Shown here: positions 26,923 to 36,329 of the stretch, piece by piece
How positions within the stretch are numbered: the first letter of the stretch is position 1
Layout: every line of letters begins with the position of its first letter
DNA from: Algimonas arctica
GTDB taxonomy: Bacteria > Pseudomonadota > Alphaproteobacteria > Caulobacterales > Maricaulaceae
Direction: 5' to 3'
DNA: 64,000 bases
Assembly: GCF_014652695.1 (NCBI RefSeq)
Contig: NZ_BMZH01000006.1
Location: 120,588-184,587 of the forward strand
The notes under the pieces: generated by a model
Told to the model about the DNA's origin: nothing
The model's database searches: none
What the model saw: only the letters and a program-made list of their open reading frames with translations
Program-made: the position numbers and the translations under genes

Positions 26923-27360
26923 TCAGTTGGCGGTTCGGCCCCGGAATGCGGCATAGATCGCGGCCATGATGAGATAGCCGATGAGCATATGCCCGAAGTC
27001 GAGCAAAAACCCGGATAATGAGTAGCCAGAATAGACGCATTGATAAGCGAGAACGGGGCCGACAATCGTCACGACGAGCCAGAACGCATATGTCAAGCAG
27101 GTCGCTATCCGCTTGGCGCCTGCGAGATGCAGCACCATCAGTAAACCGACAGCCTGCCCAAACGTGATCAAAAGCGCGAAGAACAACCATTGTCCCATAC
27201 CCGTGTCGGCCATGCGGGTTTCGGCGATTTCTTGCGTGATGCCTTCAGCCGCAAGCCAGGCCTCTTCGAAGAGCATGCCGTACCACAGCCATCCGAACAT
27301 GAAAAAAGCAACTGTCGCGACAATCACCGCGATCCAAGAAGTGTTAAAAATTTTCGGCAT
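26923..27360 (-). CDS. DUF1761 family membrane protein
   Basis: A 145-residue protein starting MPKIFNTSWIAVIVATVAFF at 27360, after a GGGGGAA site. Four hydrophobic helices and FGWLWYGMLFEEAW are typical of the DUF1761 family, whose role is unknown. The frame extends to 27396 but the internal start fits the family. It is a single gene, facing tRNA-Thr in the same direction. Confidence 0.82.
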   Translation of the reverse strand: MPKIFNTSWIAVIVATVAFFMFGWLWYGMLFEEAWLAAEGITQEIAETRMADTGMGQWLFFALLITFGQAVGLLMVLHLAGAKRIATCLTYAFWLVVTIVGPVLAYQCVYSGYSLSGFLLDFGHMLIGYLIMAAIYAAFRGRTAN

Positions 27361-27463
27361 ATTGTTCCCCCGGATAATCGCCCCTTCCATAATCATAGCA
27401 TATTTTGGACATGAGCCGAAGCCATCCCTTGCGTGGGCGCGGGGACAGCGTTAGCGCCCGCCC

Positions 27464-28261
27464 ATGTCCACGCGCTATTCCATCGGCTCTATGCTCGCCT
27501 TTATCCGGCGCCCTTATTTTCCGGCCGGTAAAGACCGGATGGGCGAACCGCAGCTTAAACACCTCGTGCAACTGCTGTTTTTTAGTCTCGCACTGATGAT
27601 TATTGTCGGGGGCGTCGTCGGGGCCATCATTGCTGCTGTTAACGGCGACGTGCCGGAAAACGCCAATGAGACTATCGGGCAAGCCAGTCCCGCGATGTTA
27701 CTACTTTACGGCGTGCTTCTCGCGCCGATCATTGAAGAAGTCGTGTTTCGCAGCTGGCTTGGCGGACGCCGGGCGTGTATTTTGGGCTTGCCGATTTTGG
27801 TGTCGCTGTTCGCCATTGGCTCAGCGGTCACCGCGGATATGTCACCCGTTGTAAGCTTTGTGATCGCTGCGGGGCTCGCGATCCTCGTTGTCGGTGTTGC
27901 CCGGCAATTTGCGTCGCTGCCTCCGTCGGCACAAAAAGCGGCGCGTTGGCGTTTATTCCCAGTCTCATTCTATGGCTCTGCGCTATTATTCGCGATGTTG
28001 CACATGGCGAATTACGAGGGGGGCCTCTCATCGCCGATTATGTTGCTCGCGATTCTCCCGCAATTTTTGGTCGCTTTGATTTTGGGATATGTGCGGATGC
28101 GGTTCGGGTTGATGCAGGCGATCGTCTTTCATGCCCTCTATAATTTGGTCTTGATTGGTGTGTTTCTGATGTCGACATCGCTGGCCCCGACGGTTGATAC
28201 CGCCGCGATCCTTACACATCCGCTAGCACTAACCCTTGTCGTTGCGTCCGTAGCTGCCTAG
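27464..28261 (+). CDS. CPBP family intramembrane metalloprotease
   Basis: A 265-residue membrane protein with about six to seven helices and the CPBP/Rce1-like motifs: EEVVFRSWL (Glu-Glu and Arg, near residue 91), FAMLHMANY (His near 172) and HALYN (His near 222). Such proteins are predicted intramembrane proteases, some handling prenylated or bacteriocin peptides. It lies 11 bases upstream of metG on the same strand, so it may be co-transcribed with it. Confidence 0.87.
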   Translation: MSTRYSIGSMLAFIRRPYFPAGKDRMGEPQLKHLVQLLFFSLALMIIVGGVVGAIIAAVNGDVPENANETIGQASPAMLLLYGVLLAPIIEEVVFRSWLGGRRACILGLPILVSLFAIGSAVTADMSPVVSFVIAAGLAILVVGVARQFASLPPSAQKAARWRLFPVSFYGSALLFAMLHMANYEGGLSSPIMLLAILPQFLVALILGYVRMRFGLMQAIVFHALYNLVLIGVFLMSTSLAPTVDTAAILTHPLALTLVVASVAA

Positions 28262-28272
28262 ACGCCCGCTCT

Positions 28273-30015
28273 ATGAGCGACACACAGACACCCCAAACAC
28301 AACAACGCATCCTGATCACGTCGGCCTTGCCCTATATCAATGGGGTCAAACACCTCGGCAATCTGGCCGGGTCGATGTTACCTGCGGATGTCTACGCCCG
28401 CGTGATGCGCTTGTTGGGGCATGACGTGCTCTATATTTGCGCGACTGATGAACATGGGACGCCTGCGGAGTTGGCGGCGGCCGAAGCGGGCATAACGGTC
28501 AAAGCCTATTGTGACCAGATGCACGAGGCCCAGCGCGAAAGCGGCGCCGCGTTTGATCTATCCTATGATTGGTTCGGGCGCAGCTCCTCACCCGCGACGG
28601 CGGCGCTGACGCAAAGCTTTTCCAGCACGTTAGAGAAAAACGGCCTGATCGAAGCGCGCATCTCTAAACAGGTCTATTCCAATGCCGATGGGCGCTACCT
28701 CCCGGACCGCTATGTCGAAGGCACCTGTCCGAATTGCGCGTTCGAGGCCGCGCGTGGCGATCAATGCGATAATTGTGGCAAGCTCCTTGACCCGATTGAC
28801 CTGATCGATCCCTATAGTTCTGTGTCGGGTAGCCATGATGTTGAAATCCGCGAGACCGAACATCTATATCTGAAACAATCCGACATGAGCGACAGGCTGC
28901 GCGGTTGGGTGAATGAGCAGACGAGCTGGCCGGCGCTGGCGACATCGATTGCGCTTAAATGGCTCGACGAAGGCTTGCTGGATCGGTCGATTACTCGGGA
29001 TCTGGATTGGGGTATTCCGGTTGTGGATGTCGAGGGTAATCCTCGCCCCGGTTTCGACGGCAAAGTATACTATGTGTGGTTCGACGCCCCCATCGCCTAT
29101 ATTGGCGCGACGCAGGATTGGGCGGCTGAAACGGGCGGTGAGTGGGAAAAATGGTGGCGCACGGACAAAGGCGCAGATGAGACCACCTATGTGCAGTTTA
29201 TGGGCAAAGATAATGTCGCCTTCCACACGCTGTCTTTCCCGACGACCCTGATGGGTTCTGGTGAGCCGTGGAAACTGGTCGATACGCTCAAAGCGTTCAA
29301 TTGGGTGACATGGTATGGCGGGAAATTTTCGACCTCGAGCAAACGCGGCGTCTTTATGGATCAGGCGATTGCGTTGGCGCCGAGCGATACATGGCGTTGG
29401 CATTTGATGGCCAACGCGCCGGAAGGCTCTGACGCGGCCTTTACGTGGGAAGAATTCCAATCCTCTGTCAATTCCGACCTTGCCAATGTGCTCGGCAATT
29501 TCGTCAACCGGATCACAAAATATACCGCGTCAAAATTTGACGCCGCCGTTCCGGATGGCGGCGAAGCGGGCGAAGACGAAGCCTGGGTCGTGGATGAAGT
29601 GAATACGCGCCTCGCCCTGATGGTCTCCTATTTCGAAGCGCGGGAGTTCCGCAAGGCGCTCAGTGAAATGCGCGCTATTTGGGCGGCGGGGAATGAATAT
29701 CTCACCCGCGCGGCCCCGTGGACGCATTATAAAACCGATGTTGATCAAGCCGCCGTCGGGGTGCGGATGGGCCTTAATCTCGCGGCTCTCTTTGGCATTA
29801 TCGCACAACCCATTATTCCCAATGCCGCCGACAATATTCTCGACGCTTTGGGTATTCCCGATAAACACCGGGGCTGGTCCGGCTTTAAAGGCTGGGAGAC
29901 AGGCTTACCTGTCGGTTTGCGTATAACCTCACCGGACGTCTTGTTTGCGAAGATCGAAGATGATGAAGTCGCCGCATGGACGGCACAGTTCGGCGGAGGG
30001 GGACCCGTAGAATGA
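28273..30015 (+). CDS. metG: Methionyl-tRNA synthetase
   Basis: A 580-residue class I synthetase charging tRNA-Met. The HIGH-equivalent is KHLGN within [14 protein letters not shown] (about residue 25). A zinc-binding knuckle CPNC...CDNC is at about 148-170. The KMSKS-equivalent reads KFSTSSKRG (about residue 350), a substituted form. The anticodon-binding helical domain follows, and there is no C-terminal EMAP/Trbp dimerisation domain. It overlaps the DUF805 gene by 4 bases. Confidence 0.96.
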   Translation: MSDTQTPQTQQRILITSALPYINGVKHLGNLAGSMLPADVYARVMRLLGHDVLYICATDEHGTPAELAAAEAGITVKAYCDQMHEAQRESGAAFDLSYDWFGRSSSPATAALTQSFSSTLEKNGLIEARISKQVYSNADGRYLPDRYVEGTCPNCAFEAARGDQCDNCGKLLDPIDLIDPYSSVSGSHDVEIRETEHLYLKQSDMSDRLRGWVNEQTSWPALATSIALKWLDEGLLDRSITRDLDWGIPVVDVEGNPRPGFDGKVYYVWFDAPIAYIGATQDWAAETGGEWEKWWRTDKGADETTYVQFMGKDNVAFHTLSFPTTLMGSGEPWKLVDTLKAFNWVTWYGGKFSTSSKRGVFMDQAIALAPSDTWRWHLMANAPEGSDAAFTWEEFQSSVNSDLANVLGNFVNRITKYTASKFDAAVPDGGEAGEDEAWVVDEVNTRLALMVSYFEAREFRKALSEMRAIWAAGNEYLTRAAPWTHYKTDVDQAAVGVRMGLNLAALFGIIAQPIIPNAADNILDALGIPDKHRGWSGFKGWETGLPVGLRITSPDVLFAKIEDDEVAAWTAQFGGGGPVE

Positions 30016-30494
30016 CGCCGCCCAATGTTGCCCTCTATAATTGGATTCATCAGGCGTTTGATTTTCGAAGTCGCTCGACTCGGGCGGACTATTGGTGGAC
30101 GCGTCTGTTCGTCTTTATCGTCTATTTCGCGCTTCTTTATACGTTCGTCGCAGGTCTGGGCCCCGATAAGGCGGAACTGCTCTTGGAGTGGCTGGCGACG
30201 CAACCGCAGAGTTTGGATGATTTTGATATTGGTCCGCTGCCGTCGCTAAGTAAATTCGCGCTGACCGCGGGGATCGTCTTTGCGATTTTAACGCTTATCC
30301 CCGATATATCGATCTCGTGGCGGCGGTTTCAGGATATGGGAAAGCCGGGCTGGTTGCATATCCTGTTTTTAGTTGCAGGCACGTTGATTCCGTTCTCAAG
30401 CTTGATTCAACTCGTCTGGTTCATCTTTCCGGGCACGCGCGGGGCAAACCGCTATGGTCCGGATAAATTAAGTCGTGGGCCCGATATTTTCTGA
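30012..30494 (+). CDS. DUF805 family membrane protein
   Basis: A 160-residue protein with three to four hydrophobic helices and the family features [35 protein letters not shown] and [13 protein letters not shown]. Its ATG overlaps the metG TGA. DUF805 proteins are inner-membrane proteins of unknown function. The C-terminal GPD motif is typical. Confidence 0.88.
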   Translation: MTPPNVALYNWIHQAFDFRSRSTRADYWWTRLFVFIVYFALLYTFVAGLGPDKAELLLEWLATQPQSLDDFDIGPLPSLSKFALTAGIVFAILTLIPDISISWRRFQDMGKPGWLHILFLVAGTLIPFSSLIQLVWFIFPGTRGANRYGPDKLSRGPDIF

Positions 30495-30503
30495 GAGCGG
30501 CTT

Positions 30504-31283
30504 TTATCTGACGCGCGGCTTTACGAAGGCCGTCACGGTCAAAAGCAGAATGCCGATAAGAGCTGTCCAGCCAATCACGGGCACTTCTGGACCTGTGAGA
30601 TGCCGCCCGGCCAACCACGCGAGTCCCCAGACCGTCGGAAACACATAGGCTTTGTTGCTCTGTGAGTGGCGGCAGACCCACACGATGAGCCCGAGGGCCG
30701 CAATCAGTATCAGCAAGCTGCTGGTTAGGTTCGCCGTGCCGCCCGCGAATATATCGTAAGCTATGGGTGTCCAATTGAGGAAAACCGCCAAGCTACACCA
30801 CCCGGCGATCAGGCTAATCGGAAGCCAACTCATCATGCGCTCCGCCCGGTTCGATTCACCATTTCGGGCCGTGATTTTAATCATCGCTACGATCAACGCG
30901 GCCACAGCGGGAATGAAGATCAGCGCCGATCCCCATTGGACCATAGCCATCGGAGCAAAGGCGGTAATGAGCGCCCAGCCGCAAATAAAGGCGAAACCGG
31001 CTGCGCTCCACCAGCCTGTGGCGCGGAAAACCTCCCGTGCGCTGTTTCGGGGCAGCGCCTGAAAAACGCCGTACGCGATGCAGAGCACAAATATCGGAAA
31101 CCAAATCGAAAAGGCGGGGCCGGACGGGACCAACAGATTGTCGCTCATGTCAGAAAACTCGCCCGCTGTGCGTGCGCCGTCCATGACGAACCCGAGTGAG
31201 GAGAGGATCCACATGGCGGGAGCCAAAACGAGATTGGCACTCTGCCGCAGGAGGTCTGAAGGGGTCACAAGTTTGGTTTCCAT
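30504..31283 (-). CDS. TspO/MBR-like tryptophan-rich membrane protein
   Basis: A 259-residue protein with about seven hydrophobic helices. It contains SGPAFSIWFPIFVLCIAYGVFQALP, similar to the PxxAFxIWxxIY block of bacterial tryptophan-rich sensory (TspO/MBR-related) proteins, plus several Trp residues. The assignment is at family level only. It is longer than classical TspO (about 160 residues), like the extended bacterial relatives. It is convergent with DUF805 and divergent from hpf. Confidence 0.65.
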   Translation of the reverse strand: METKLVTPSDLLRQSANLVLAPAMWILSSLGFVMDGARTAGEFSDMSDNLLVPSGPAFSIWFPIFVLCIAYGVFQALPRNSAREVFRATGWWSAAGFAFICGWALITAFAPMAMVQWGSALIFIPAVAALIVAMIKITARNGESNRAERMMSWLPISLIAGWCSLAVFLNWTPIAYDIFAGGTANLTSSLLILIAALGLIVWVCRHSQSNKAYVFPTVWGLAWLAGRHLTGPEVPVIGWTALIGILLLTVTAFVKPRVR

Positions 31284-31416
31284 CTTTATGTTACGTAGGT
31301 GAACCTAAAAAGTGTCTGTTTTCTTTCACATTTATTGCGTTTGTTCTGAATTTTTTTCCCTCGTTCGGCTCAATGTGCTACAGCTGAGATCTACGTAACG
31401 CTTCGAAAGGCCGTTT

Positions 31417-31998
31417 ATGCAAATCCAGATCGTTTCCAAAGGCATTGATGTTTCAAAAGCTCTCGAAGAGCGCATATCAGACCGGCTCGAAGAGATGATG
31501 GATAAGTATATACACAGGGAAGGGGAGGCGCAGGTGTCTGTGTCTCGCGAAGGCACAGGCTTTAAGACAATCGTCTCTGTCCATTTGCCAACCGGATCCT
31601 CCTTCGAGGGCGAAGGCCGCGGGCAGGAAGCTTATCCCGCGTCCGATGAAGCGCTTGATCACATCGAAAAACGTCTGCGCCGTTACAAACGTCGGCTCAA
31701 GGATCATAGCCAAAAAGCAAAAGCCAAGGAGGCCGCTTTGTTCGTGCTGCATAATCCTGCGGGAAATGCGCCGGAGAATGAGAGCGATGATGACGGTCCG
31801 ATTTCTGATGAACCGATGGTCATCGCTGAAAGCCTTGGACGTATTCGGACCCTGACGCCGGGAATGGCGGCCCTGGAAGTCGGTTTGGCCGACTCAGGTT
31901 TAGTGGTCTTTTATAATTCCCGCCACGGTGGTCTAAACGTCGTGTATAAGCGTCCAGACGGCCATATCGGGTGGATTGACCCTAAAAACTCAGATTGA
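31417..31998 (+). CDS. hpf: Long-form ribosome hibernation promoting factor
   Basis: A 193-residue long HPF. The N-terminal 105 residues are the S30AE domain (MQIQIVSKGIDVSKALEERI, HIEKRLRRYKRRLKDH) that binds the 30S decoding centre. After an acidic linker, the C-terminal dimerisation domain (about 135-190; ALEVGLADSGLVVFYN) drives 100S formation. In many proteobacteria hpf sits between rpoN and ptsN; here ptsN follows but rpoN is absent upstream. Confidence 0.93.
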   Translation: MQIQIVSKGIDVSKALEERISDRLEEMMDKYIHREGEAQVSVSREGTGFKTIVSVHLPTGSSFEGEGRGQEAYPASDEALDHIEKRLRRYKRRLKDHSQKAKAKEAALFVLHNPAGNAPENESDDDGPISDEPMVIAESLGRIRTLTPGMAALEVGLADSGLVVFYNSRHGGLNVVYKRPDGHIGWIDPKNSD

Positions 31999-32164
31999 GG
32001 TCCAAAATAACCCTGTAAATGGCATCTGCTGGGTGGGCTTGTTCCAAAGCGGAGCAGGCTGTAAGACACGCTCCGTTCCATCCAAGTCCGGCAGACTGTC
32101 GGGAGATGGAGTGTATTTTAGGACACGTCCTCCACGTGTCGACTGGACCCTAGAGATTAACGTC

Positions 32165-32644
32165 ATGACCGACAGCGCCTTATTCAGCGCCGATACAATG
32201 CTTTGCGACCTCGCGGTAACGAGTTCAAAGCAGTTGTTCCGCGAGATCACACAAAAATTGATTGCGTCCTATGGGCTGGACGCCAAAGGCGTTGTTTGTC
32301 GGGACGTCGTCACGGCGGCGACGGAACGCGAACGTTTAGGATCGACGGGTGTCGGAAACGGCGTTGCTCTGCCGCATGCGCGCATGGAAGGCATGGACCG
32401 TGTCGTTGCGGCTTTTGCCCGTCTGGCTGAGCCGTTGGAATTTGACGCGATTGATGGGCGTCCGGTTGACTTAGTTTGCTTTCTGCTTGCGCCCGCCGAT
32501 TGCGGCGGGGCGCATTTGCGCGCACTCGCCCGCGTTTCGCGCCTGTTGCGCCGCCCGGAAACCCGACAGCGTTTGCGCTCTGCGCCGACGTCCGAAGCGC
32601 TATATGCGATCTTGGCTGATGAAACGGCTAGCGCCGCCGCATAA
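32165..32644 (+). CDS. ptsN: PTS IIA-Ntr regulatory protein PtsN
   Basis: A 159-residue EIIA-Ntr domain, the end of the nitrogen phosphotransfer system (PtsP-NPr-PtsN), controlling K+ uptake and stress responses. The phosphorylated His is in VALPHARM at about residue 71. Start ATG 32165 is preferred over the open frame to 31976, which overlaps hpf. In the hpf-ptsN spacer a 7-bp stem gacacgt/acgtgtc (32122-32140) occurs without a T-run. It forms the usual hpf-ptsN pair. Confidence 0.93.
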   Translation: MTDSALFSADTMLCDLAVTSSKQLFREITQKLIASYGLDAKGVVCRDVVTAATERERLGSTGVGNGVALPHARMEGMDRVVAAFARLAEPLEFDAIDGRPVDLVCFLLAPADCGGAHLRALARVSRLLRRPETRQRLRSAPTSEALYAILADETASAAA

Positions 32645-32737
32645 GCTTAGCCGCAGCGGCTGAATTTCGCTTGCGGCGTGATAATCTGACGTTTGACGGG
32701 CTTGCCGCTTTTCGCCACGCCCGCTAGGGCGCGACGC

Positions 32738-34222
32738 ATGGCTAAAAAGAACAAACCCTTCCGCCCCAAAGCACGTCGCCCCAGAGGGTTCGAGGATCGT
32801 CCGTCGGATGTGATCCGGGCGGAGAGCGCGCTCATCGCCAAGGCGTTCGCAGTTTATGATAGCTTTGGGTTCGAACCCCTCCAGACCCCGGCGTTTGAAT
32901 ATGCGGATGCGCTCGGGAAGTTCCTGCCCGATGAAGACAGACCCAATGTCGGCGTTTTCGCTTTGCAAGATGATGATGAGCAATGGCTCAGCCTCCGCTA
33001 TGATCTGACCGCGCCGCTGGCCCGGTTCGTGGCTGAAAATTATGATGCGCTGCCCAAGCCTTATCGGCGCTACCAAGCGGGTTCAGTCTTTCGGAACGAA
33101 AAACCGGGGCCGGGCCGATTCCGTGAGTTTACGCAATGTGATGCGGATACGGTCGGGGCTGGCAGCGCCGTGGCTGACGCGGAAATGATTATGGTCGCAG
33201 CAGAAATCGCCCGAGCGGCGGGGCTGCGCGATGATCAATATGCCGTGCGCGTCAATAACCGCAAATTGCTCGACGGTATTCTCGAAGCCTCAGACGTACC
33301 GAATACCGAAGCTGGCGCTGTGCAACGGTTACAAGTCCTGCGCGCGATCGATAAGCTTGATCGCCTTGGCGAGGAAGGCGTCGAAGCCTTACTCGGCGAC
33401 GGTCGTGAGGATGAGAGCGGAGACTATACAGAGGGCGCAAAGCTTAATTCCGCAGGGATCAAAGCCGTGCTTGGGTTTACGACCGCGTCCGATGCAAACC
33501 GGGAAACGACGATAGCGACCCTGTCGGGTCTTGTCGGCTCGTCAGATCGGGGCAAGCAGGGTGTCGATGAATTGGCAGAAATTGACCGACTTCTGACCGC
33601 AACAGGCTTCGGCCCAGAACGGGTTAGCTTTGATACCTCAGTGGTGCGCGGACTTGGCTATTACACAGGGCCCGTGTTTGAACTGGAACTGCTGGCGGAA
33701 ATTACGGACCGTAAAGGTCGCCCCGTTAGGATCGGTTCCATCGGGGGCGGTGGCCGATATGATGATTTGGTCTCGCGCTTCCGTGGGCAACCCGTCCCGG
33801 CGACAGGGTTTTCGTTCGGGGTGTCTCGTTTCGTCTCCGCCCTAGAGCGGATGGAGGCGTTGCAATCGGAGGCTCAACCGCCTGTGCTCATCACGGTTTT
33901 CGATAAGTCTCTCTTGCCGGAATATTTTAAACTCGCGGCCGAGTTACGCGCGTCTGGTATTCGTACGGAAGTCTTTACCGGGTCCGGCAATGTCACGAAA
34001 CAGATGAAATATGCTGACCGTCGCGGCGTTAAACTTGCCGTCCTTATTGGCTCTGAAGAAGCGCAGGCCGGGCAGGTGACGCTGAAAGACCTCGTCCTGG
34101 GCGCAGAAATGGCGAAGGCGATTGAGACGAATGAAGAATGGAAATCGGCCCGCCCGGCGCAACAAACAGTCAGTCGCGAGAATGCCGTCGCCGCGATCCG
34201 TGAAATGATGGCAGACGAATAG
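32738..34222 (+). CDS. hisS: Histidyl-tRNA synthetase
   Basis: A 494-residue class II synthetase. Motif 2 is YRRYQAGSVFRNEKPGPGRFREFTQCD, the His-specific segments are RGLGYYTGPVFELE, and motif 3 is FSFGVSRF. The anticodon-binding domain is at about 405-475. The overall layout matches the alphaproteobacterial HisRS group, which is known to recognise tRNA-His lacking G-1. Start ATG 32738 (MAKKNKPFRPKARR) is chosen over the open frame from 32693; the ribosome-binding site is weak. Confidence 0.95.
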   Translation: MAKKNKPFRPKARRPRGFEDRPSDVIRAESALIAKAFAVYDSFGFEPLQTPAFEYADALGKFLPDEDRPNVGVFALQDDDEQWLSLRYDLTAPLARFVAENYDALPKPYRRYQAGSVFRNEKPGPGRFREFTQCDADTVGAGSAVADAEMIMVAAEIARAAGLRDDQYAVRVNNRKLLDGILEASDVPNTEAGAVQRLQVLRAIDKLDRLGEEGVEALLGDGREDESGDYTEGAKLNSAGIKAVLGFTTASDANRETTIATLSGLVGSSDRGKQGVDELAEIDRLLTATGFGPERVSFDTSVVRGLGYYTGPVFELELLAEITDRKGRPVRIGSIGGGGRYDDLVSRFRGQPVPATGFSFGVSRFVSALERMEALQSEAQPPVLITVFDKSLLPEYFKLAAELRASGIRTEVFTGSGNVTKQMKYADRRGVKLAVLIGSEEAQAGQVTLKDLVLGAEMAKAIETNEEWKSARPAQQTVSRENAVAAIREMMADE

Positions 34223-34246
34223 AAAAAGACGGCGCATTAAAAGGAT

Positions 34247-34293
34247 GGCGGCCTCGCAAGTCGCCATGGGAGAGGTAAGACGTGGAGGCCGCC
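34247..34293. other. Long stem-loop after hisS
   Basis: ggcggcctc (34247-34255) and gaggccgcc (34285-34293) are perfect 9-base complements enclosing 29 bases. No T-run follows, so it is not a clear terminator. It may mark the 3' end of the hisS transcript or a REP-like element. Confidence 0.45.
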
Positions 34294-34373
34294 CAGGGTA
34301 GGGACAGCCTCTCATAGACTGTCGATCGTGACAGCAATGTGGCCACTATCTGACAAGTTTGTGAGGTTTGCGG

Positions 34374-35438
34374 CTAGAGCCTATTGTCATAGCTCACAGC
34401 ATCTGAGCCGCTCGGTAAGCTGATCACCGTCCCATCCCGCGATACGGTGATCGGACCGTCATAAACGTCGACGGCATCACCGAGAAACATCTTGTTGAGG
34501 GCTTTTGCCGGTAGCGGCGGAATAATATGATAAAGCACGAGCGCATTGGCGTCGACTTCGGTCGCGGCGCGCGCCGCGTCATGCGGGCTTGTATGATAAT
34601 CGGGGATATCCGCCATAATTTTTGCGAGGCTCACGGCCCCATTCTTTTCAGCGGCGGCGCCTAATGTCGCGACCATGTCGGTGTTCAACGCTTCGTGAAA
34701 GAGAACATCGACGCCTTGGGACTGGGCGATCAAATTTGGGGAATAGACGGTATCGCCAGAGATCGCGATGGATCGGTCTTTATAATCGATCCGATAGCCA
34801 AACGCGCCTTTGACGGGCGCATGGTCAACCGTAAACGCTGTGATTTTCAAACCGCCTTCATCGCGTAAAACCTGACTGTCTAGCCCGTCGATTTCAATGG
34901 GTTGTGCGCCAAATCCGCTCGGGTTCGCAACGGCCACACCGTGATGCTCAGTCCGATGTTGTGAATCGAGCCGGTAGGCTTGCATAAAACCGTCCGTGAC
35001 AATTTCTGTGCCGCGCGGCCCTGTCACGGGCAGCGGTGTATCGCGTCGACCGTTGATCCAACTCAGCATGAGGGCCTCGCCCAAGCCGTCAATATGGTCG
35101 GAATGGAGATGGGTCAGGTAGATATTATCGATTTTATCAACCGGAAAACCCATTTGAAGGAGATTGCGAAATCCTCCGCTACCCGCATCGATAATGAAGG
35201 CCTTATCGCCCGCTAGAATTCCCAAGGTCGGGCCGTTTCGCAGGGGATCCGGTATGGGGGCGCCCGCCCCCCCAATAAAGACATAAAGACCATCGTCAAA
35301 ATCAGCTGTCGTGTTTGTCCCAACAAGCTCTTGCGCCAAGGCCTCGAACCGGTTGGGGACGAGAACCGTATGCGCAAAGCGTAAGGCTGCGAGCCCGGCT
35401 AAAAGCAGAATGACGCCAATGGCGATAATTTTTTTCAT
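34374..35438 (-). CDS. MBL-fold metallo-hydrolase with N-terminal membrane anchor
   Basis: A 354-residue protein starting MKKIIAIGVILLLAGLAALR, a signal peptide or anchor helix, so the catalytic domain is periplasmic. The zinc motif is LTHLHSDHIDGLG (about residue 115), with later ligands in SGDTVYSPN and FHEALN, and YHIIPPLP near the end. The layout resembles RNase Z-like/arylsulfatase-type MBL proteins. The frame is open to 35657 but the anchor-first start is natural. An intrinsic terminator sits 28 bases upstream of its start. Confidence 0.83.
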   Translation of the reverse strand: MKKIIAIGVILLLAGLAALRFAHTVLVPNRFEALAQELVGTNTTADFDDGLYVFIGGAGAPIPDPLRNGPTLGILAGDKAFIIDAGSGGFRNLLQMGFPVDKIDNIYLTHLHSDHIDGLGEALMLSWINGRRDTPLPVTGPRGTEIVTDGFMQAYRLDSQHRTEHHGVAVANPSGFGAQPIEIDGLDSQVLRDEGGLKITAFTVDHAPVKGAFGYRIDYKDRSIAISGDTVYSPNLIAQSQGVDVLFHEALNTDMVATLGAAAEKNGAVSLAKIMADIPDYHTSPHDAARAATEVDANALVLYHIIPPLPAKALNKMFLGDAVDVYDGPITVSRDGTVISLPSGSDAVSYDNRL

Positions 35439-35465
35439 ACTCAAGGTTCCCGAAATGAACCGAAC

Positions 35466-35498
35466 CAAAAAAAAGGCCCAAACGCAAGCGTTTGAGCC
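35466..35498 (-). terminator. Intrinsic terminator in the leader of the MBL gene
   Basis: On the reverse strand GGCTCAAACG and CGTTTGGGCC form a 10-bp stem (one U-G pair) with a CTTG loop, followed by eight T. It is oriented toward, and ends 28 bases before, the MBL hydrolase start at 35438. On the forward strand the stem has a C-A mismatch and no T-run, so the reverse orientation is the meaningful one. Confidence 0.85.
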
Positions 35499-35628
35499 TA
35501 GTCGAAAAGAGAAAGACCGTTTTACTGGCCTAACTATGGGGTAGGGGAATGGGCCTGAACGGTGTCTGAATGTCTCTTTTGTCATGTGCCGCGTTGACGG
35601 ATTGGCCTTTGCGCACGACAGAGGCGGC

Positions 35629-36303
35629 ATGCTCGACCTTAAAATCATTCCCGTCACCCCGTTTCAGCAAAATTGCTCGCTGCTTTATGATACTGACACG
35701 ATGGAAGGCATATTTGTCGATCCGGGCGGGGAAGCGGACCGCCTCAAGGCGACGCTGAGTGAGCTCGGGGTGACGCTCAAAGAAATTTGGCTCACACACG
35801 GTCATTTGGATCACGCGGGCGGGGCGGATCAATTACGCGAAGAGCTCGGCGTGCCGGTGATCGGCCCGCATAAGGATGACCAATTCTGGATGGATGGCAT
35901 TAGCGATCAATGGGCGCAATATGGCCACCCGGGGATGGGCCGCGCCGTGGTCCCAGATCGATATTTAGAGGACGGCGATACGCTGGAACTCGGCGGTATT
36001 ACGTTTGATGTCGCGCATACGCCCGGTCACACGCCCGGCCATGTCGTTATCCATAATCAAGCGATGAAGATTGCCTTTGTCGGCGATGTGCTGTTCCAAG
36101 GATCAATTGGACGGACGGACTTTCCTAAGGGCAATCATGCGCAACTAATCGAGAGTATCAAGACCAAGCTTTTCCCGCTCGGCGACGCCATGCGCTTTGT
36201 GCCGGGTCACGGAAATATGAGCACGTTTGGGCAAGAACGCCGGACGAACCCTTTTGTCGGGGAAGGCGCGAGCCTTGGCCCGAACACGTCCGGTCCGGGC
36301 TAA
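35629..36303 (+). CDS. MBL-fold hydrolase, glyoxalase II-like (YcbL type)
   Basis: A 225-residue protein starting MLDLKIIPVTPFQQNCSLLY after a GAGG site. Zinc ligands: LTHGHLDHAGG (about residue 57), HTPGHTPGH (about 135), GDVLFQGSIGRTD (about 158) and VPGHG (about 200). The short size, without the C-terminal substrate domain of GloB, fits the YcbL/persulfide dioxygenase-like subgroup that may hydrolyse glutathione or other thioesters. It is divergent from the anchored MBL gene. Confidence 0.9.
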   Translation: MLDLKIIPVTPFQQNCSLLYDTDTMEGIFVDPGGEADRLKATLSELGVTLKEIWLTHGHLDHAGGADQLREELGVPVIGPHKDDQFWMDGISDQWAQYGHPGMGRAVVPDRYLEDGDTLELGGITFDVAHTPGHTPGHVVIHNQAMKIAFVGDVLFQGSIGRTDFPKGNHAQLIESIKTKLFPLGDAMRFVPGHGNMSTFGQERRTNPFVGEGASLGPNTSGPG

Positions 36304-36329
36304 GGGCTGTCTGGGCTAAGCCTCGATAA

